Program-made: the position numbers and the translations under genes
Shown: one piece after another, positions 62,136-64,000 of the stretch
How positions within the stretch are numbered: position 1 is the stretch's first letter
Layout of the letters: every line of letters begins with the position of its first letter
Origin: Chitinophagaceae bacterium LGM1
GTDB taxonomy: Bacteria; Bacteroidota; Bacteroidia; Chitinophagales; Chitinophagaceae
DNA: 64,000 nucleotides
Assembly (NCBI GenBank): GCA_018604165.1
Contig: CP075895.1
Span: 124,001-188,000, forward strand
Direction: 5' to 3'
The notes under the pieces: model-generated
The model's database searches: none
Told to the model about the DNA's origin: nothing
What the model saw: the letters and a program-made list of their open reading frames with translations, nothing else

Positions 62136-62723
62136 TTATTTCTTAACCCGCACCCTGTCGGGGTTATCGGCAATAAATGATGCCCAGTTTGTTTTTTTGG
62201 TTTTCAGTACGGCTTTCTTAGGGCTATTACTCACAGGTATTTTGCTTTGGTAATGATGGCATAAAGCAACACCCACCGCATCGGTAGCATCCATGTATTT
62301 TACATCTTCCTGAAAGCCCAGCGTGTGTTGCAGCATCTGCCATACCTGCTCTTTATTGGCATTACCCCGCCCCGTGATGGATTGCTTTATCTTGCGCGGC
62401 GCATACTCTACGGCACGTAGCCCGTGCTTCATGGCGGCGGCTATGGCTACACCCTGCGCCCTGCCCAGCTTCAGCATACTCTGTACGTTTTTGCCAAAGA
62501 ATGGAGCCTCTATGGCTACGGCTATGGGTTTGTGTATAGTGATGAGGGCTTCCATCTTGCGGTATATCAATTCAAGCCTTTCTGCATGGTCGTCATGTTT
62601 TGATAATTGTAATACCCCCATTTCCACCAACGAAACCTTATTTTTGTTCACGGCTATCAGGCCATAACCCATAACAAGCGTACCGGGGTCTATGCCAAGA
62701 ATGATGTGCGTATCCTGCTGCAA
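62136..62723 (-). CDS. ruvC: Crossover junction endodeoxyribonuclease RuvC
   Basis: A 195-residue RNase H-fold nuclease that resolves Holliday junctions. Catalytic acidic residues are in LGIDPGTLVMGYG (Asp12), AIEAPFFGKN (Glu about 69) and DATDAVGVALCHH near residue 140. QGVAIAAAMKHGLRAVEYAPRKIKQSITGRGNA is typical. The only start that gives a full N-terminus is TTG at 62723, which shares a base with the ATG of the divergent gene. A basic C-terminal tail extends beyond the domain. ruvA and ruvB are not nearby. Confidence 0.93.
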   Translation of the reverse strand: MQQDTHIILGIDPGTLVMGYGLIAVNKNKVSLVEMGVLQLSKHDDHAERLELIYRKMEALITIHKPIAVAIEAPFFGKNVQSMLKLGRAQGVAIAAAMKHGLRAVEYAPRKIKQSITGRGNANKEQVWQMLQHTLGFQEDVKYMDATDAVGVALCHHYQSKIPVSNSPKKAVLKTKKTNWASFIADNPDRVRVKK

Positions 62724-63679
62724 TGCCGAAAATTGATTTGAACAAAACTACTAAAATATGGCTTAATTATGTAATCGGCGGAAGCATATCCATACTGCTG
62801 TTGTGGGGTATTTATTTGCAGATACAAAAACAACTGAATAAGGTAGATTGGGATGCCGCCTGGCAAACAGGGCCTGTTTATTTACTCATTATTTGTTTAG
62901 TCCTTATGCCGCTGAATCTTGCGCTGGAAGCCAAGAAATGGCATCTGCTGGCACGCTCCGCACAGCCATTGTCTTACCGAAAAGCGTTCTTTAGTTATTT
63001 CGCAGGCATCGCTCTCTCGCTCGTTACGCCCAACCGGATCGGGGAATACCCCGGCAGGCTGTTATACCTGAAAAGGAAAAACACCGTGCGCCTGATAGGT
63101 GTATCTGTATTGGGTGCGTTGGCACAGATGCTCACGCTGTTCATGTTCGGGTTGGCAGGGCTTATTTATTACAATATTCATTTCCCCGGCACGTTTTCTA
63201 CCGTTGTTTTAGTGAGTTGCGCCATCGTGTTAGTGGTGGTATTCATCATCTATTGGCGGTTCGAAACATGGATGCCCGTTATAGAGCGCATCAAATGGCT
63301 ACGCAAATTCAACGTATATGGCAAGCTGCTGAAACGCTTTACACCACGGTTGCAGTTAACAATTCTTTGCATATCCGTGCTACGCTACGCCATCTATACG
63401 GCACAATATTTGTTTTTGCTATGGTGGATGAATGTAGATATGCCTGCTTTCGGTGGTTTTATGATGTCTTCCCTTTTCTTTTGGGTGATAGCGGTAATAC
63501 CGTCCATCACACTGGTAGAGTTGGGCGAGCGCGGGCAGGTGGGTTTGTATCTCTTTCATCACTTCAGCGATAACACAGTAGGCATACTGGCAGCTACAGT
63601 AGGTATATGGTGCATCAACCTGATACTGCCTGCTATACTGGGTAGCATATTACTATTCAGGATGCGGTTGTTGCGTTGA
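62723..63679 (+). CDS. LPG-synthase-type flippase-like membrane protein
   Basis: A 318-residue integral membrane protein of the lysylphosphatidylglycerol synthase transmembrane family (UPF0104), with about eight helices. The family motif region FAGIALSLVTPNRIGEYPGRLLYLKR (split here into FAGIALSLVTPNRIGEY and PGRLLYLKR) is clear. Family members include lipid flippase-like proteins; no C-terminal aminoacyl transferase domain is present. The start codon overlaps the ruvC start on the other strand by one base, so its promoter must lie inside ruvC. The next gene follows 44 bp downstream. Confidence 0.85.
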   Translation: MPKIDLNKTTKIWLNYVIGGSISILLLWGIYLQIQKQLNKVDWDAAWQTGPVYLLIICLVLMPLNLALEAKKWHLLARSAQPLSYRKAFFSYFAGIALSLVTPNRIGEYPGRLLYLKRKNTVRLIGVSVLGALAQMLTLFMFGLAGLIYYNIHFPGTFSTVVLVSCAIVLVVVFIIYWRFETWMPVIERIKWLRKFNVYGKLLKRFTPRLQLTILCISVLRYAIYTAQYLFLLWWMNVDMPAFGGFMMSSLFFWVIAVIPSITLVELGERGQVGLYLFHHFSDNTVGILAATVGIWCINLILPAILGSILLFRMRLLR

Positions 63680-63723
63680 CGAAATCGGTATATTTATAGT
63701 ATGGTAAACAGGAACATAAGAAG

Positions 63724-64000
63724 ATGAACGCGCTGCTGAAATACATAACAATAACCCTGCTGACGATATGTAACACCACGCAAACCCGCGCACAGCTTAC
63801 CGATTTTTGCGGTATCAAAAATACCAGCTTTAAAGAGGGCGAAAGGCTGACGTTTAAAGTGTATTACAACATGAGTGCTATATGGGTGGGTGCAGGCGTT
63901 GCCGTATTTGCCACCTATCTGGAAAACATGAACGGCAGGCAGGTGTACCATGTAATAGGCGAGGGCAAAACATTCAAATCGTACGACTGGTTTTTTAAAG
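63724..64000 (+). CDS. DUF3108 family secreted protein, 5' part
   Basis: The first 92 codons of a gene cut by the end of the window. A signal peptide (MNALLKYITITLLTIC, cleavage near TRAQ, residue 24) is followed by FKEGERLTFKVYYNMSAIWVG, the typical opening of DUF3108 proteins, beta-rich periplasmic proteins of unknown function. It lies 44 bp after the LPG-synthase-like gene and is probably in the same transcript. Confidence 0.75.
   Translation, partial: MNALLKYITITLLTICNTTQTRAQLTDFCGIKNTSFKEGERLTFKVYYNMSAIWVGAGVAVFATYLENMNGRQVYHVIGEGKTFKSYDWFFK

Overview
The window is a chromosomal segment of a Bacteroidota bacterium, most likely a free-living member of the Chitinophagia/Cytophagia/Sphingobacteriia side of the phylum. 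The genus cannot be told from the sequence alone. The evidence is type IX secretion (T9SS) cargo with type A and type B C-terminal sorting domains, a PorP/SprF partner protein, lineage-associated families (DUF2480, DUF1015 beside serC, a free-standing MetH N-terminal half), Bacteroidota-type promoter elements (TAnnTTTG) and weak ribosome binding sites. Most genes have moderate GC, with conspicuously AT-rich pockets. No rRNA, tRNA, CRISPR array, transposase or phage gene was seen.

Layout. 0-2.6 kb: a run of a secreted Hsp31/DJ-1-like protein, a small outer-membrane barrel and a bestrophin-type channel. 2.8-7.7 kb: a half-length carB translationally coupled to an SGNH hydrolase, then two secreted proteins of unknown function. 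7.7-10.4 kb: a divergent glycosyltransferase/flippase pair. 10.4-14.4 kb (minus): aldo/keto reductase, DUF1015, serC and DUF502. 14.5-19.3 kb: PagL-like lipid A deacylase, an unknown secreted protein, LutB and a polysaccharide deacetylase. 19.2-25 kb: L,D-transpeptidase, DtxR-type regulator, DUF2480, PpiD-like chaperone and nadA. 25-29.4 kb: a T9SS cargo protein, an amidohydrolase lipoprotein and a barrel protein. 29.5-36 kb: mnmG, recX, apaG, a YciI protein, typA and a half-length methionine synthase. 36-40.3 kb: LpxH-like phosphatase with a MurG-like transferase, a PaaG-like isomerase and a polytopic membrane protein. 40.4-45.6 kb: comM followed by two accessory genes, each followed by a decayed copy of the comM 3' end. 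45.6-51.8 kb: photolyase, a GT39/GT2 pair, a peptide-binding lipoprotein and pdxJ. 52-60.5 kb: a 2429-residue surface protein and its PorP/SprF partner. 60.5-64 kb: a response regulator, a lipoprotein, ruvC, an LPG-synthase-type membrane protein and a truncated DUF3108 gene.

The most notable non-coding signals are ParB-binding (parS-like) sites: an exact inverted pair with centres 32 bp apart upstream of the amidohydrolase gene and a perfect 14-bp palindrome inside mnmG. They suggest that the window lies in the origin-proximal, centromere-like part of the chromosome. Other signals are a 24-bp perfect inverted repeat around the typA terminator, a family of degenerate AATCC-type intergenic palindromes, and TAnnTTTG promoter elements lying only a few bases upstream of several start codons, which would give very short leaders.

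The strongest candidates for something not previously described are (i) the giant T9SS cargo, which carries about 14 PKD domains followed by 15 cysteine-patterned modules, most with an LSCxxC motif, paired with PorP/SprF, and (ii) the serial comM-tail remnants that mark a repeatedly used insertion or duplication site. Half-length CarB and MetH proteins without their other halves nearby are also worth following up.
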